Shown in pieces: positions 1 to 10,611 of a stretch of DNA of 45,583 bases (its first letter is position 1; each line of letters opens with the position of its first letter). The DNA comes from Saprospiraceae bacterium UBA7328 (GTDB lineage: Bacteria; Bacteroidota; Bacteroidia; Chitinophagales; Saprospiraceae): NCBI GenBank assembly GCA_002471345.1, contig DKPS01000124.1, forward strand, positions 8,442 to 54,024, given 5' to 3'. A program made the position numbers and the translations under genes. Below the pieces are notes generated by a model. It saw only the letters and a program-made list of their open reading frames with translations, was not told the DNA's origin and searched no databases.

Positions 1-1
1 A

Positions 2-1966
2 GGTATTACTATTACTTCTGCTGCAACAAAAACTTCATGGAACTGGATGGATCAAGAGTATGCGATGAATATCATTGATACTCCTGGACACGTGGATTTC
101 ACAGTTGAAGTGAATAGGTCATTAAGAGTTCTAGATGGTTTGATTTTCTTGTTTTGTGCTGTGAGTGGGGTAGAGCCTCAGTCAGAGACGAATTGGAGGT
201 TGGCCGATGGTTACAGTGTTCCAAGAATAGGGTTTGTCAATAAAATGGACAGATCTGGTGCTGATTTTTTTACTGTTGTAAAAGATGTAAAAGATAAACT
301 AGGATCAGAAGCGATTCCTCTTCAGGTGCCAATTGGTGCTGAGGAGACCTTTAAAGGTGTGGTGGACTTAATCACAGGTAGGGCTATCGTTTGGAATGAG
401 GATGATATGGGAATGACTTTTGAAGAGATCGAAATTCCTGAAGACTTAGTGGATGTTGTAGCTGAGTGGAGAGAGAAGCTTTTGGAGGCGGTTGCAGAGT
501 ATGATGATACATTGATGGAAAAGTATTTTGAAGATCCAGATAGTATCACTGAAGAAGAGATGCGTACAGCTGTGCGTCAGGCAGTATTGGATGCGAAGTT
601 TGTACCTATGATGTGTGGATCTGCATTTAAGAATAAAGGAGTTCAGGCAGTTTTGGATGCAGCATGTGCATTTTTACCATCTCCTCTTGATATTGGATCA
701 GTTACAGGTACAAATCCTGACACTGAAAAAGAAGAAGAAAGACAACCGAGTATAAATGAGCCTTTTTCTGCTCTAGCATTTAAGATTGCAACCGATCCTT
801 TTGTAGGTAGATTGGCATTCTTTAGAGTGTATTCAGGAAAACTGGAGGCTGGTTCTTATATATTAAATAATAGAACAGGGAAGAAAGAACGTATTTCGAG
901 ATTGTTTCAAATGCATTCTAATAAGCAAAATGCAATTCCATTTGTGGAAGCTGGTGATATTGCTGCAGGTGTAGGGTTTAAAGATCTTAGGACTGGTGAT
1001 ACACTTACAGCAGAAAAATCTCCTTTGGTATTTGAATCGATGGTTTTCCCAGATCCAGTAATTGGAGTAGCGGTAGAACCTAAGTCTCAAAAAGATATGG
1101 ATAAGTTGGGGATTGGATTGGCAAAATTGGCTGAAGAAGATCCAACTTTTAGAGTGCAATACGATCAAGAGACGAATCAGACGATCATTAGTGGAATGGG
1201 TGAACTTCACCTAGAGATTATTGTAGATAGATTGAGAAGAGAATTCAAAGTAGAGTGTAATCAAGGTGAACCTCAGGTGAACTACAGAGAAGCGCTTACT
1301 AGATCAGTTCAACATAGAGAGAGATTGAAGAAGCAATCTGGTGGAGCCGGACTATTTGCCGATATGGAGTTTGAATTGGGGCCAGCTGATCAGGAGTTTT
1401 TAGATAGCGATGATTTCAAAAACGGTAAGACTAAGTTGCAGTTTGTGAATAAGATTGTAGGTGGTAAGATTCCAAAGGAATTAATGCCTTCTATTGTCAA
1501 AGGTTTTAATGCCATGATGGGTAATGGGGTCCTTGCAGGATACTCTATAGATAGTATGAAAGTGAGAGTGTATGATGGAAGTATTCACCAGGTGGATTCT
1601 AAGCCTATTGCATTTGAATTGTGTGCTAAAGAAGGATTTAAAGTGGCTGCTAAACAAGCAGGCCCTCAAATTCTTGAACCAATAATGAAATTGGAGATAA
1701 TCTCTCCAGAAGAATATACAGGTAGTGTAATTGGTGACCTCAATAGAAGAAGAGGTCTTCCAAAAGGACAAGAGGTTACTGCAAGTGGTGCAGTAAAGAT
1801 TACTGCTGATGTACCGTTATCGGAGATGTTTGGCTATGTGACTGACTTACGTACTATTACTTCAGGAAGAGCGAATAGTACTATGACATTCTCACACTAT
1901 GCTCCAGTTCCTAAGGGAATTGCAAAAGAAATAATGGAAAAGGCTGCCGGAACTGTAAATGTTTAA
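2..1966 (+). CDS. fusA: Elongation factor G, 5'-truncated by window edge
   Basis: Translocation GTPase of protein synthesis. The frame is open from base 2, so the N-terminus with the P-loop lies outside the window; about 654 of roughly 700 residues remain. Visible GTPase motifs are the switch I end GITITSAAT at the edge, DTPGH (G3, fragment residues 26-30), NKMD (G4) and [10 protein letters not shown] (G5 region). Domains II to V follow at full length and the C-terminus ends EKAAGTVNV. It is the last gene of the str operon; the S10 operon begins 79 bases downstream behind its own promoter. The identity is certain. Only the start is missing. Confidence 0.97.
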   Translation, partial: GITITSAATKTSWNWMDQEYAMNIIDTPGHVDFTVEVNRSLRVLDGLIFLFCAVSGVEPQSETNWRLADGYSVPRIGFVNKMDRSGADFFTVVKDVKDKLGSEAIPLQVPIGAEETFKGVVDLITGRAIVWNEDDMGMTFEEIEIPEDLVDVVAEWREKLLEAVAEYDDTLMEKYFEDPDSITEEEMRTAVRQAVLDAKFVPMMCGSAFKNKGVQAVLDAACAFLPSPLDIGSVTGTNPDTEKEEERQPSINEPFSALAFKIATDPFVGRLAFFRVYSGKLEAGSYILNNRTGKKERISRLFQMHSNKQNAIPFVEAGDIAAGVGFKDLRTGDTLTAEKSPLVFESMVFPDPVIGVAVEPKSQKDMDKLGIGLAKLAEEDPTFRVQYDQETNQTIISGMGELHLEIIVDRLRREFKVECNQGEPQVNYREALTRSVQHRERLKKQSGGAGLFADMEFELGPADQEFLDSDDFKNGKTKLQFVNKIVGGKIPKELMPSIVKGFNAMMGNGVLAGYSIDSMKVRVYDGSIHQVDSKPIAFELCAKEGFKVAAKQAGPQILEPIMKLEIISPEEYTGSVIGDLNRRRGLPKGQEVTASGAVKITADVPLSEMFGYVTDLRTITSGRANSTMTFSHYAPVPKGIAKEIMEKAAGTVNV

Positions 1967-1968
1967 TG

Positions 1969-1980
1969 TCCAAATTTGGA
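1969..1980. repeat. 12-bp palindrome TCCAAATTTGGA after fusA
   Basis: A perfect palindrome right after the fusA stop. It overlaps the predicted -33 TTTG of the S10 promoter and resembles the one after bshB1. Confidence 0.7.
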
Positions 1981-2005
1981 TATTAAATAATTAATAGTAC
2001 CTTTG
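1975..2005 (+). promoter_or_regulatory. Promoter of the S10-spc-alpha operon
   Basis: TTTG at 1975-1978, 19 bases, then TACCTTTG at 1998-2005. This matches the Bacteroidota consensus TTTG-N19-TAnnTTTG. It lies between the fusA stop and rpsJ, with transcription expected to start around 2011. It shows that the ribosomal operon need not depend on read-through from fusA. Confidence 0.75.
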
Positions 2006-2045
2006 CGCACTCTTAGAAAATAATTAATATATTTTATAATAGGTT

Positions 2046-2354
2046 ATGAATCAGAAAATCAGGATTAAACTTCGTTCTTACGACCACAATTTGGTGGATA
2101 AATCAACGGAGAAGATCGTGAAAACTGTAAGAACTAGTGGTGCTGTTGTTACTGGTCCGATTCCGCTGCCAACCGAGAAAGAAGTGTTTACCGTTTTACG
2201 GTCCCCACACGTTAATAAAAAATCTCGGGAGCAGTTCCAGCTTCGGACGCATAAGCGACTCATTGAAATTTACACTCCGACTCAAAAAACAGTCGACGCG
2301 CTCTCTAAATTAGAGTTGCCTAGTGGTGTAGATATTCAGGTGAAGTTGTCGTAA
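2046..2354 (+). CDS. rpsJ: 30S ribosomal protein S10
   Basis: S10 of the small-subunit head, also the NusE partner of NusB in antitermination. The 102 residues are the normal length. The family motif is seen in [17 protein letters not shown] and [20 protein letters not shown], followed by [17 protein letters not shown]. It is the first gene of the S10 operon, 40 bases behind a good promoter core. No Shine-Dalgarno sequence precedes the ATG, as is usual for Bacteroidota. A 73-base spacer separates it from rplC, the longest gap in the superoperon. Confidence 0.98.
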   Translation: MNQKIRIKLRSYDHNLVDKSTEKIVKTVRTSGAVVTGPIPLPTEKEVFTVLRSPHVNKKSREQFQLRTHKRLIEIYTPTQKTVDALSKLELPSGVDIQVKLS

Positions 2355-2427
2355 TAACAAATCTCAGTTCTTATAAATTGGTTTAAACATTTCAGTGATG
2401 AAGTGTGAAAGATAAATTGTCAGTTTT

Positions 2428-3051
2428 ATGAATGGCATAATTGGAAAAAAAATAGGTATGACTAGTGTGTATGACAGCGATGGTCGCAATGTGGCCTGTA
2501 CTGTTATAGATGCTTCTCCAAATAAAGTGACTCAAGTCAAGTCGGTAGAATCAGATGGGTACTCTAGTATTCAAATGGGCTATGGCTCGGCCAAAGAGAA
2601 AAACACTTCTAAATCAGAGCTAGGGCATTTTAAGAAAGCTGGTTCTGGACCATTTAGGAAGGTAGTAGAGATGAGGGACTTCGATATTGTAGAAAAGTCT
2701 ATAGGAGATGCGATTAATGTGGATGAAATATTTGCAGAAGGTGATATGGTCCATGTCGTAGGTACTACTAAAGGAAAAGGTTTTCAAGGTGTTGTAAAGC
2801 GTCATGGGTTTGGCGGCGTTGGACAAGCTACTCATGGTCAGCATAACAGACAGAGAGCTCCTGGAGCGATTGGTGCTTGTGCTACACCATCTAAGGTGGT
2901 GAAAGGCATGAAGATGGGAGGAAGAACTGGTGGCACAAGAGTAAAGACTAAAAACCTCAAAGTGGTTAAAATATTTTCTGATAAGAATCTGATTTTGGTG
3001 AAGGGTTGTGTACCTGGACACAAAGGTTCATTTGTAATCATTGAAAAGTAG
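2428..3051 (+). CDS. rplC: 50S ribosomal protein L3
   Basis: Large-subunit assembly-initiator protein whose extended loop reaches the peptidyl transferase centre. At 207 residues it is of normal length. It starts [15 protein letters not shown], and the diagnostic core [16 protein letters not shown] and [15 protein letters not shown] lie around residues 113-150. The HGQ segment contains the glutamine that PrmB methylates in other bacteria. It is separated from rplD by 6 bases, so cotranslation is likely. Confidence 0.98.
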   Translation: MNGIIGKKIGMTSVYDSDGRNVACTVIDASPNKVTQVKSVESDGYSSIQMGYGSAKEKNTSKSELGHFKKAGSGPFRKVVEMRDFDIVEKSIGDAINVDEIFAEGDMVHVVGTTKGKGFQGVVKRHGFGGVGQATHGQHNRQRAPGAIGACATPSKVVKGMKMGGRTGGTRVKTKNLKVVKIFSDKNLILVKGCVPGHKGSFVIIEK

Positions 3052-3057
3052 AGTACA

Positions 3058-3690
3058 ATGAAGTTGGTAGTTTTAAGCATAGATGGAAGTAAGACTGGAA
3101 GGAAAGTAGACCTTCCTGACAACATATTTGGTATTGAACCAAATGAGCATGTATTGTATCTAAGTGTTAAGCAGCACTTAGCCAATAAAAGACAAGGAAC
3201 GCATAAGGCAAAGGAGAGAGGAGAGATTGCAGGTTCAACAAAAAAGATAAAGAAACAAAAAGGTACAGGTACAGCGAGGGCAGGTTCTATTAAGTCTCCA
3301 ATATTTAGAGGCGGTGGTAGAATATTTGGACCGAGACCTAAAGATTATAGTTTCAAATTGAACAAGAAGGTGAAGATTTTGGCGAAATCATCAGCTTTGT
3401 CTGCTAAGGCTGCAGCAGGAGATATTGTTTTGGTTGAAGATTTTACATTTGATCAGCCTAAATCTTCTCAATTCGCACAGGTATTAAGTGGATTAGGAGT
3501 GAATGAAGCGAAGTCGTTAGTTGTGACTAATGATTACGATAAGAATTTATACTTGAGTGCTAGGAATTTACCCAAATCAGGTGTTATGAATGCCAAAGAC
3601 ATATTTCCTTATGCAATTTTAAATGCAGGGAAGTTGGTTTTGACTGAAGGTTCAATAGCAGAGATTGTTAAAACTTTTGAGAGCAAGTAA
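3058..3690 (+). CDS. rplD: 50S ribosomal protein L4
   Basis: Binds 23S rRNA and lines the exit tunnel. The 210 residues include the long tunnel loop with KKQKGTGTARAGS and PIFRGGGRIFGPRPKDY at about residues 65-100. In E. coli L4 represses the S10 operon; I cannot see a matching leader structure here, so that mode of control is not claimed. The gene is packed between rplC (6 bases) and rplW (3 bases). Confidence 0.98.
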   Translation: MKLVVLSIDGSKTGRKVDLPDNIFGIEPNEHVLYLSVKQHLANKRQGTHKAKERGEIAGSTKKIKKQKGTGTARAGSIKSPIFRGGGRIFGPRPKDYSFKLNKKVKILAKSSALSAKAAAGDIVLVEDFTFDQPKSSQFAQVLSGLGVNEAKSLVVTNDYDKNLYLSARNLPKSGVMNAKDIFPYAILNAGKLVLTEGSIAEIVKTFESK

Positions 3691-3693
3691 GAC

Positions 3694-3990
3694 ATGGCAA
3701 AGAATATATTAATAAAGCCTTTGATCACTGAGAAAACAGAAAATATTTCTGAAGACGGTGGAAAATACACCTTCGTGGTGGATAAGAAGGCAAATAAATT
3801 GGAAGTAAGAAAGGCTGTAGAGGATATGTATAGTGTATCCGTAGAAGCGGTGAACACTATGATCGTACCCGGGAAGAGCAAAGTGAGAAACACTAGGTCA
3901 GGTGTACAGAAGGGTAGAAAGTCATCTTACAAAAAAGCTATTGTGACATTATCTCCGGGAGATGAAATTGATTTCTTCGGCGATTTATAA
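3694..3990 (+). CDS. rplW: 50S ribosomal protein L23
   Basis: L23 sits at the exit of the peptide tunnel and docks trigger factor and SRP. The 98 residues start MAKNILIKPLITEKTE and include KYTFVVDKKANKLEVRKAVE and the RNA-binding tail GRKSSYKKAIVTL. Length and motifs are typical. It lies 3 bases after rplD and 9 bases before rplB. Confidence 0.97.
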   Translation: MAKNILIKPLITEKTENISEDGGKYTFVVDKKANKLEVRKAVEDMYSVSVEAVNTMIVPGKSKVRNTRSGVQKGRKSSYKKAIVTLSPGDEIDFFGDL

Positions 3991-3999
3991 GAGAAGGAA

Positions 4000-4830
4000 A
4001 TGGCAGTAAAAAAATATAATCCGGTTACTCCTGGTCTTCGTACCAGAATTTCAACTGATAACAGTCACCTGAGTAAGGGGAAGCCAGAAAAATCTCTTTT
4101 GGCTAAGTTGAAGAAGTCTGGTGGTAGGAACCATGATGGTAAAATGACCGTAAGGAATATCGGTGGTGGCCACAAGAGAAGATATAGGATTATCGACTTT
4201 AAAAGGGATAATCATGGAGTGAAAGGTGAAGTGATGACTTTGGAGTACGACCCTAACAGGTCGGCGAATATTGCATTAATCCAATATAGTGATGGTGAAA
4301 AGAGATATATCGTAGCTCCTGATGGACTGAAAGTGGGTTCTACAATAGTATCCGGTGAAAATGCTACTCCTGAAGTTGGAAATGCATTGCCTCTAAGTAA
4401 AATTCCTTTAGGGTCTAGTATACATGCTATCGAAATGACTCCTGGGAGAGGTGCAGCATTAGCGAGAAGTGCAGGAACATTTGCCACAAAAATGGGGCAA
4501 GAAGGTAAATACGTGAGTGTTAAATTGCCTTCTGGTGAAGTAAGAAGAATATTGGCTTTTTGTTTAGCGACTATAGGAACAACATCTAATCCTGATCACA
4601 GGCTTCAAAACTTGGGTAAGGCAGGAAGAAATAGATGGAAGGGAAGACGTCCTAGAGTAAGAGGTGTAGCCATGAACCCAGTAGATCACCCAATGGGTGG
4701 TGGTGAAGGTCGTTCATCAGGAGGACATCCAAGATCAAGAACTGGAATAATGGCCAAAGGTCAAAAAACCAGAGATCCGAATAAAAATTCGAATAGATTG
4801 ATTATTTCTAAAAGAAAAACTAAGAAGTAG
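4000..4830 (+). CDS. rplB: 50S ribosomal protein L2
   Basis: Universal large-subunit protein needed for subunit association and peptidyl transfer. The 276 residues are standard. The hallmark C-terminal segment [20 protein letters not shown] is intact, including the conserved histidine of the MNPVDHP loop near the active centre. The purine-rich stretch GAGAAGGAA just before the ATG is one of few SD-like sequences in this operon. The stop is 2 bases before rpsS. Confidence 0.98.
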   Translation: MAVKKYNPVTPGLRTRISTDNSHLSKGKPEKSLLAKLKKSGGRNHDGKMTVRNIGGGHKRRYRIIDFKRDNHGVKGEVMTLEYDPNRSANIALIQYSDGEKRYIVAPDGLKVGSTIVSGENATPEVGNALPLSKIPLGSSIHAIEMTPGRGAALARSAGTFATKMGQEGKYVSVKLPSGEVRRILAFCLATIGTTSNPDHRLQNLGKAGRNRWKGRRPRVRGVAMNPVDHPMGGGEGRSSGGHPRSRTGIMAKGQKTRDPNKNSNRLIISKRKTKK

Positions 4831-4832
4831 GC

Positions 4833-5099
4833 ATGCCTAGATCATTAAAGAAGGGACCTTATGTGTTTCATAAGTTGTTGTCTAAGCTAGATAAGGCTAA
4901 GTCATCGAACAAAAAGACTGTAGTGAAAACTTGGTCAAGATCTTCTATGATTATTCCTGATATGGTTGGTCAAACTATAGCAGTGCATAATGGGAAGACG
5001 TTTATACCAGTATTTGTTACTGAAAATATGGTAGGTCATAAGCTAGGTGAGTTTTCTCCTACTCGTACTTACAGAGGACACTCAGGAAATAGAAAATAA
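4833..5099 (+). CDS. rpsS: 30S ribosomal protein S19
   Basis: Small-subunit head protein that forms a complex with S13 near the A site. The 88 residues start [16 protein letters not shown] and contain the conserved [20 protein letters not shown] and [15 protein letters not shown]. It starts 2 bases after rplB ends and stops 7 bases before the preferred rplV start. Confidence 0.98.
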   Translation: MPRSLKKGPYVFHKLLSKLDKAKSSNKKTVVKTWSRSSMIIPDMVGQTIAVHNGKTFIPVFVTENMVGHKLGEFSPTRTYRGHSGNRK

Positions 5100-5106
5100 A
5101 CGAGAA

Positions 5107-5484
5107 ATGGAAGCAACAGCAAAATTGAGAAACTGCCCATTGTCTGCTAGAAAAATGAGGCTAGTGTGTGACCTGGTGAGGGATAGATCAGTAGATGACG
5201 CTTTAAATGTGTTGAAGTTTACAAAGAAAGAAGCGGCTGAGTGGTTAGAGAAAGTACTTCTTTCAGCGATTAGCAACTGGGAAAACCAGGCTAACATGGC
5301 GTACAGCGCTGCTGATTATGATTTATATGTAAAAGAAGTGTTCTCGGATGATGGTGCATTTTTGAAAAGGTTTAGACCGGCACCACATGGTAGAGCGCAC
5401 AGAATTAGAAAGCGTACAAATCACGTAACTCTAGTTGTAGAGAACAGAGTAGAAATAGACAACCTTAACGACGAAGAAGAATAA
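5107..5484 (+). CDS. rplV: 50S ribosomal protein L22
   Basis: Tunnel-lining large-subunit protein; its hairpin holds a macrolide-resistance site in other species. I chose the ATG at 5107 (125 residues, MEATAKLRNCPLSARKMRLV). A longer in-frame start at 5047 would overlap 53 bases of rpsS and add residues with no counterpart in the family. The core LSARKMRLVCDLVRDRSVDD and RFRPAPHGRAHRIRKRTNHV are clear. The C-terminus is acidic (NLNDEEE). Confidence 0.96.
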   Translation: MEATAKLRNCPLSARKMRLVCDLVRDRSVDDALNVLKFTKKEAAEWLEKVLLSAISNWENQANMAYSAADYDLYVKEVFSDDGAFLKRFRPAPHGRAHRIRKRTNHVTLVVENRVEIDNLNDEEE

Positions 5485-5493
5485 AATCAAAGC

Positions 5494-6213
5494 ATGGGTC
5501 AGAAGACAAATCCAATAGGTAATAGATTAGGTATCATTCGAGGATGGGAATCTAATTGGTACGGAGGAAAGGATTTCGGTGCCAAGGTTGTGCAGGACGA
5601 AAAAATCAGATCCTATTTAAAAGCTCGTGTACCCAAAGGTGGTGTGGCGAGAATAGTGATCGAAAGAACATTGAAGAGGATCACAATAACTGTACATACT
5701 TCGAGACCAGGAATAATAATTGGAAGAGGGGGGTCTGAAGTAGATAGAATTAGAGAGGAGTTGAAGAAACTTACTGGTCAGGATGTACAGATTAACATTT
5801 TTGAAATAAGAAAGCCTGAATTAGATGCAACTATTGTTGCTGAAAATATTGCTAGACAGTTAGAAGGCAGAATGAACTTCAGAAGAGTGGCTAAAATGTC
5901 TATACAGAACTCCATGAGAGGAGGAGCACAGGGCATTAAAGTGAAGATTAGTGGAAGATTGAATGGAGCAGAGATGGCAAGATCGGAGCAATTTAAAGAT
6001 GGAAGAATTCCGCTTCATACTTTCAGAGCTGATGTAGATTATGCTTTAGTTGAAGCACTCACTGTCTATGGAAAATTAGGCGTAAAAGTGTGGATTTTCA
6101 AAGGTGAAGTATTGGGTAAGAGAGATCTTTCTCCAAACATAGGAATTGAAAAAGATAAGAGAAGAGGAGGAAGAAGAAAAGGGGGAGACAATAGAAGAAA
6201 TAACAGAAATTAG
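5494..6213 (+). CDS. rpsC: 30S ribosomal protein S3
   Basis: mRNA-entry protein of the 30S head with helicase-related function. At 239 residues it has an N-terminal start [18 protein letters not shown], a KH type II domain with [20 protein letters not shown], and the C-terminal domain [13 protein letters not shown]. The final 20 or so residues are a low-complexity Arg/Gly/Asn tail, a normal feature in this phylum. It lies 9 bases after rplV. Confidence 0.98.
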   Translation: MGQKTNPIGNRLGIIRGWESNWYGGKDFGAKVVQDEKIRSYLKARVPKGGVARIVIERTLKRITITVHTSRPGIIIGRGGSEVDRIREELKKLTGQDVQINIFEIRKPELDATIVAENIARQLEGRMNFRRVAKMSIQNSMRGGAQGIKVKISGRLNGAEMARSEQFKDGRIPLHTFRADVDYALVEALTVYGKLGVKVWIFKGEVLGKRDLSPNIGIEKDKRRGGRRKGGDNRRNNRN

Positions 6214-6237
6214 TTTTTGGTAAGGAAATAAAGTGAA

Positions 6238-6654
6238 ATGCTTCAACCGAAAAGAACAAAATATAGGAAACAACAGAAAGGTAGAAATAGAGGCCTTGCA
6301 AAAAGAGGAACTGAAATCTCTTTTGGATCATTTGGCTTGAAATCTACAACTTCTGGTAGGCTAACGAGTCGACAGATTGAATCTGCGCGTATCGCTATGA
6401 CTAGATACATGAAGAGGGAGGGAAGAGTTTGGATCAGAGTGTTTCCGGATAAGCCAATTACATCAAAGCCTTTAGAGGTAAGGATGGGTAAAGGAAAAGG
6501 AGCTTTGGATCATTATGTAGCTAATGTACAACCGGGAAGAATCCTCTTTGAAATGGATGGAGTTTCACTGGAAGTGGCTCAGGAAGGGCTTCGATTAGCA
6601 GCACAAAAGTTACCTGTATTGACAAAATTTGTGGTTAGAAGAGACTACGTATAA
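6238..6654 (+). CDS. rplP: 50S ribosomal protein L16
   Basis: Organises the A-site tRNA region of the large subunit. The 138 residues start [19 protein letters not shown], and the family core [19 protein letters not shown] and [18 protein letters not shown] is intact. It lies 24 bases after rpsC and 9 before rpmC. Confidence 0.98.
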   Translation: MLQPKRTKYRKQQKGRNRGLAKRGTEISFGSFGLKSTTSGRLTSRQIESARIAMTRYMKREGRVWIRVFPDKPITSKPLEVRMGKGKGALDHYVANVQPGRILFEMDGVSLEVAQEGLRLAAQKLPVLTKFVVRRDYV

Positions 6655-6663
6655 TAGAAGATT

Positions 6664-6924
6664 ATGGCATCTAAGAAATACATAGAGCTTCAAGAATTCA
6701 CAGATCCAGAATTAATGGATGAGCTGAATCAAACCGAGGTTCAATATCAAAAAATGACATTTGATCATGCTATTAAGGGATTAGACAATCCTATTCTGCT
6801 TAAAGAAGTAAGAAGAGATATAGCAAGATTGAAAACTGAAGTGCGAAGAAGAGAATTGGCAAAGTTAAGTCCAGAGGAAATGACAAGTAGATCAAAAATT
6901 CGCTCAAGAAGAAAAAGACATTAA
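6664..6924 (+). CDS. rpmC: 50S ribosomal protein L29
   Basis: Small helical protein beside L23 at the tunnel exit. At 86 residues it is about 20 longer than E. coli L29 because of a C-terminal basic extension ending [10 protein letters not shown]. The helical-pair core is [20 protein letters not shown] and [20 protein letters not shown]. Its stop overlaps the rpsQ start (TAATG), indicating translational coupling. Confidence 0.96.
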   Translation: MASKKYIELQEFTDPELMDELNQTEVQYQKMTFDHAIKGLDNPILLKEVRRDIARLKTEVRRRELAKLSPEEMTSRSKIRSRRKRH

Positions 6925-7175
6925 TGGAGAAGATTAAAAAACAACTGATCGGCCAAGTCACTAGTGACAAGATGGACAAAACAATCAAGGTGGTTGTGGA
7001 GAGAAGATTGAGACATCCGATCTACGGTAAATACGTGAAGAAATCTAAAAAATTCACGGCCCATGATGAAAAGAATGAGTCTAATATTGGAGACACAGTA
7101 AGAATCCAAGAATCTAGACCATTAAGTAAGTCCAAGAGATGGACCCTAATAGAAATTTTAGAAAAAGCTAAATAA
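6924..7175 (+). CDS. rpsQ: 30S ribosomal protein S17
   Basis: OB-fold primary 16S rRNA-binding protein. The 83 residues include [20 protein letters not shown], the loop [15 protein letters not shown] and the closing motif [17 protein letters not shown]. The ATG shares an A with the rpmC stop. It is 8 bases from rplN. Confidence 0.97.
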   Translation: MEKIKKQLIGQVTSDKMDKTIKVVVERRLRHPIYGKYVKKSKKFTAHDEKNESNIGDTVRIQESRPLSKSKRWTLIEILEKAK

Positions 7176-7183
7176 CACAAGAC

Positions 7184-7549
7184 ATGATTCAACAGGAATC
7201 AAGATTAAGAGTAGCAGATAATTCAGGAGCAAAGGAAGTACTTTGTATCAAGGTGCTTGGTGGGAGTAAAAGAAGGTATGCTTCTGTAGGAGATCTGATT
7301 ATAGTGACTGTAAAGTCAGCTGCAACGGGAGGTGTGAAAAAGGGTACGGTGTCAAAAGCTGTGGTTGTACGAACTAAGAAGGAAATAAGAAGAAAAGATG
7401 GATCTTATATCCGTTTTGATGATAATGCTGTAGTGCTTTTGACTGCTGCTGATGAGCCAAGAGGTACTCGTATTTTTGGACCTGTGGCAAGAGAGCTAAG
7501 AGAAAAGGATTATATGAGAATTGTTTCATTAGCACCTGAGGTACTATAA
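7184..7549 (+). CDS. rplN: 50S ribosomal protein L14
   Basis: Subunit-interface protein, the target of the silencing factor RsfS. At 121 residues it starts [20 protein letters not shown] and contains [29 protein letters not shown] and [20 protein letters not shown]. All are family hallmarks. It is flanked by 8- and 11-base gaps. Confidence 0.98.
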   Translation: MIQQESRLRVADNSGAKEVLCIKVLGGSKRRYASVGDLIIVTVKSAATGGVKKGTVSKAVVVRTKKEIRRKDGSYIRFDDNAVVLLTAADEPRGTRIFGPVARELREKDYMRIVSLAPEVL

Positions 7550-7560
7550 ATTTTAAAGAT

Positions 7561-7893
7561 ATGGCTAAGAAAAGATTTGCGGCTAAACTGAAGATCAAAA
7601 AAGGTGATAAAGTACAGGTAATTGCCGGTGCTGATAAGGGAAAAGAGGGGCAAGTATTGGAAGTTATTCCTGCTAGGAATAGAGCTGTGGTGGATGGAGT
7701 AAACATCAGAAAAAAACACGTAAAGCCTGTGAATAACGATCCAGGAGGAATTAAGGAAATTAATACTTCTATACATATATCAAATTTAATGTTGGTGGAT
7801 CCTAATTCTGGTGAACCTACAAGAGTAGGAAAGAAACTAGTAGATGGAAAGTTGCAGAGGTATTCTAAAAAATCTGGAGAAATAATTAAGTAA
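7561..7893 (+). CDS. rplX: 50S ribosomal protein L24
   Basis: Assembly-initiator protein with an N-terminal KOW motif, seen as [20 protein letters not shown] at about residues 11-30, then [20 protein letters not shown]. The 110 residues are normal. The stop overlaps the rplE start (TAATG), implying coupled translation. Confidence 0.97.
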   Translation: MAKKRFAAKLKIKKGDKVQVIAGADKGKEGQVLEVIPARNRAVVDGVNIRKKHVKPVNNDPGGIKEINTSIHISNLMLVDPNSGEPTRVGKKLVDGKLQRYSKKSGEIIK

Positions 7894-8453
7894 TGTCATA
7901 CATTCCAAGATTACAGGAGAAATATAAGAGTGAGATTGTCTCTAAATTAAAAGAGCAATTTGACTATAGCAGTGTTATGCAAGTTCCAAAATTGGAAAAA
8001 ATTTGCATAAATCAAGGTGTAGGAGCCGCTACTCAGGATAAGAAATTGAGTGAAGTAGCCTTACAAGAATTAACGAGTATTGCTGGGCAAAAGGCTGTTC
8101 CTACTATAGCTAAGAAATCTGTCTCAAACTTTAAGTTAAGAGAGGGAATGGTTATAGGAACAAAAGTGACTTTGAGAAAGCACAGAATGTGGGAATTCTT
8201 AGATAGACTTCTTTCAGTGTCCCTTCCAAGAGTAAGAGATTTTAGAGGAATAAGTGATAAGAGTTTTGACGGAAGAGGAAATTTCACTTTAGGTATCAAG
8301 GAACAAATCATTTTTCCAGAAATAGATATAGACAAGGTGAATAATATTACAGGAATGGATATCACTTTTGTAACTAGTGCTAAGACAGACAAAGAGGCTT
8401 ATGAACTTCTAAGAGCACTTGGTATGCCTTTTAAAAATCTGATTAAAAATTAA
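7893..8453 (+). CDS. rplE: 50S ribosomal protein L5
   Basis: Binds 5S rRNA and contacts P-site tRNA. The 186 residues include [40 protein letters not shown], the long [15 protein letters not shown] motif and [14 protein letters not shown]. Length and order are standard. rpsN follows after 4 bases. Confidence 0.98.
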   Translation: MSYIPRLQEKYKSEIVSKLKEQFDYSSVMQVPKLEKICINQGVGAATQDKKLSEVALQELTSIAGQKAVPTIAKKSVSNFKLREGMVIGTKVTLRKHRMWEFLDRLLSVSLPRVRDFRGISDKSFDGRGNFTLGIKEQIIFPEIDIDKVNNITGMDITFVTSAKTDKEAYELLRALGMPFKNLIKN

Positions 8454-8457
8454 ATAG

Positions 8458-8727
8458 ATGGCTAAAAAGTCAATTATTGCTCGAGAAGTAAAACGGGCTA
8501 AACTAGTAGCTAAGTACGCGGAATTGCGAAAGCAACTTAAAGCAGAGGGGAGATGGGATGAATTGGATTTACTTCCAAGGAATTCTAATCCTATCAGATT
8601 GCATAACAGATGTAAACTTACAGGAAGACCTAAAGGTTACATGAGAAAATTTGGAATCAATAGAGTGACATTTAGAGAAATGGCTTTATCAGGGAAGATT
8701 CCTGGTATTACTAAAGCAAGCTGGTAA
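8458..8727 (+). CDS. rpsN: 30S ribosomal protein S14, zinc-independent type
   Basis: Small-subunit head protein. At 89 residues it is the long, zinc-free form: the C-terminal part reads [20 protein letters not shown] with a single cysteine, instead of the two CxxC pairs of the short zinc form. The rest ([32 protein letters not shown]) is typical. Confidence 0.97.
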   Translation: MAKKSIIAREVKRAKLVAKYAELRKQLKAEGRWDELDLLPRNSNPIRLHNRCKLTGRPKGYMRKFGINRVTFREMALSGKIPGITKASW

Positions 8728-8737
8728 ATAGATAACT

Positions 8738-9139
8738 ATGGCAGTAACAGATCCTATAGCAGATTATTTGACACGAGTGCGTAATGCACAACAAGCAGGA
8801 CATAGAATTGTAGAGATACCTGCTTCTAACATGAAGAAAAGTATCACTGAGATTCTTTATGATCAAGGATACATATTGAAATACAAGTTTGTAGATGAAG
8901 GTCCACAAGGATTAATAAAAATTGCCTTGAAATACGACCCTTTTACAAAGAAGCCGGTTATTAGGAAATTGGGTAGAATAAGTAAGCCTGGATTGAGAAA
9001 ATATTCAGGATCGAAAGATTTTCCAAGAATTATCAATGGATTGGGGATAGCAATTATTTCTACATCTAAAGGATTAATGACTGGTAAACAAGCTGAGAGG
9101 GACAACGTAGGAGGAGAGCTGATTTGTTACGTTTATTAA
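8738..9139 (+). CDS. rpsH: 30S ribosomal protein S8
   Basis: Central-domain 16S rRNA binder; in E. coli it also represses the spc operon. The 133 residues start MAVTDPIADYLTRVRNAQQA and end with the signature STSKGLMTGKQAERDNVGGE, then LICYVY. No obvious regulatory stem is seen upstream of rplE, so autoregulation is only an inference from other bacteria. Confidence 0.98.
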   Translation: MAVTDPIADYLTRVRNAQQAGHRIVEIPASNMKKSITEILYDQGYILKYKFVDEGPQGLIKIALKYDPFTKKPVIRKLGRISKPGLRKYSGSKDFPRIINGLGIAIISTSKGLMTGKQAERDNVGGELICYVY

Positions 9140-9163
9140 TAAGATTTAGAAAAGAGAACCATT

Positions 9164-9715
9164 ATGTCACGAATAGGAAATGCACCAATAAGTATCCCAA
9201 GTGGAGTTTCATGGTCAGTTGACAAGAATGTGGTCACTGTGAAGGGACCTAAAGGTGAATTGAAACAGATATTGGATCCGGATATGTCTGTAAAGGAAGA
9301 AGATGGAACTATAATTGTTGCAAGACCTACAAATCAACAAAGACATAGAGCTATGCATGGCCTGTATAGATCATTGATCAACAACATGGTTATAGGAGTC
9401 TCTGAAGGTTTTACAAAGTCACTAGAATTAGTTGGTGTAGGTTATAGATGTTCAAATCAAGGTCAACTTTTAGAGTTAGCGTTGGGATATTCTCACCCTA
9501 TCTTTTTTTACATACCAGATGAGGTGAAATTGGAGACGAAAATGGAGAAGGGATCAAGTCCTACGATAATATTATCTGGAACAGATAAACAGCTTGTAGG
9601 TCAAATTGCAGCTAAGATTAGAAAGCTGAGAAAACCAGAACCTTACAAAGGCAAAGGAGTAAGATTTACGGGAGAAGAAATTAGAAGAAAAGCTGGTAAA
9701 ACAGCTGCTAAATAA
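9164..9715 (+). CDS. rplF: 50S ribosomal protein L6
   Basis: Two-domain RNA-binding protein near the factor-binding site. At 183 residues it starts MSRIGNAPISIPSGVSWSVD and includes VTVKGPKGELK, GMHGLYRS-like AMHGLYRSLINNMV, and the C-terminal signature PEPYKGKGVRFTGEEIRRKA. There is a 24-base gap from rpsH and a 9-base gap to rplR. Confidence 0.98.
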   Translation: MSRIGNAPISIPSGVSWSVDKNVVTVKGPKGELKQILDPDMSVKEEDGTIIVARPTNQQRHRAMHGLYRSLINNMVIGVSEGFTKSLELVGVGYRCSNQGQLLELALGYSHPIFFYIPDEVKLETKMEKGSSPTIILSGTDKQLVGQIAAKIRKLRKPEPYKGKGVRFTGEEIRRKAGKTAAK

Positions 9716-9724
9716 TAGATAGCT

Positions 9725-10069
9725 ATGATATCTAAAGCACAAAAGAAACAAAAGATTAAATACAGAATTAGAAAGAAAGTTTCTGGTACAAGTACCAGGC
9801 CTAGATTATCTGTATTTAGAAGTAATAAAGCAATTTATTGTCAATTAATAGATGATAAGTCTGGTGTTACTTTAGCTCAAGCAAGATCAACAGATGTAGA
9901 TTCGGGGGCAACTAAAATGGAATCTGCTAAAAACGTAGGTGTCCTTATTGCAGAAAAAGCCAAGTCTATAAAAATAGATTCTGTTGTCTTTGACAGAAAT
10001 GGATATTTGTATCATGGAAGAGTAAAATCTCTAGCTGATGGTGCAAGAGAAGGAGGCCTTAAATTTTAA
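9725..10069 (+). CDS. rplR: 50S ribosomal protein L18
   Basis: 5S rRNA-binding protein of the central protuberance. The 114 residues include [40 protein letters not shown] and the closing motif [20 protein letters not shown]. Length is typical, and the gene is packed between rplF and rpsE. Confidence 0.98.
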   Translation: MISKAQKKQKIKYRIRKKVSGTSTRPRLSVFRSNKAIYCQLIDDKSGVTLAQARSTDVDSGATKMESAKNVGVLIAEKAKSIKIDSVVFDRNGYLYHGRVKSLADGAREGGLKF

Positions 10070-10080
10070 AAGAAGAGAAA

Positions 10081-10596
10081 ATGGCGAATAAAGATAATCG
10101 TATAAAGGCTGCAGAAACTGACCTTAAAGAAAAGTTAGTTGCTCTTAACCGTGTGGCTAAGGTCACTAAGGGTGGTAGAACATTTAGTTTCTCGGCTATA
10201 GTTGTGGTAGGTGATGGAAATGGTACTGTAGGTCACGGTTTGGGTAAAGCTCGTGATGTACAAGAATCAATTGCTAAGGCAGTAGATGATGCTAAAAAGA
10301 ATTTAGTAAAGTTCCCTGTCTTAAAAGGAACTATTCCTCATGAGCAGAAAGGGAAGTATGGTGCAGGAAAGGTTTTGATAAAGCCAGCATCAGATGGTAC
10401 AGGATTAATTGCAGGTGGTGCGATGAGGGCCGTTCTAGAAATTGGTGGATTACATAATGTATTAGCAAAATCACAAGGATCTTCTAATCCGCATAATGTG
10501 ATCAAAGCTACAATAGATGCATTACAGAAATTAAGAAGTCCTGATATGATTGCCAAGCAACGAGGTATCACATTGGAAAAACTTTTTGAAGGATAG
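10081..10596 (+). CDS. rpsE: 30S ribosomal protein S5
   Basis: Decoding-fidelity protein with an N-terminal double-stranded RNA-binding domain. At 171 residues it carries [20 protein letters not shown] and [20 protein letters not shown], then [20 protein letters not shown]. The loop VTKGGR is the region where spectinomycin-resistance changes occur in other bacteria; nothing unusual is visible here. Confidence 0.98.
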   Translation: MANKDNRIKAAETDLKEKLVALNRVAKVTKGGRTFSFSAIVVVGDGNGTVGHGLGKARDVQESIAKAVDDAKKNLVKFPVLKGTIPHEQKGKYGAGKVLIKPASDGTGLIAGGAMRAVLEIGGLHNVLAKSQGSSNPHNVIKATIDALQKLRSPDMIAKQRGITLEKLFEG

Positions 10597-10611
10597 TAAA
10601 TATAGTATACT

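Noticed and set aside
5047..5106. Longer in-frame start for rplV overlapping rpsS
   Set aside because: Adds 20 residues unlike any L22 and overlaps rpsS by 53 bases; the ATG at 5107 gives a normal L22.
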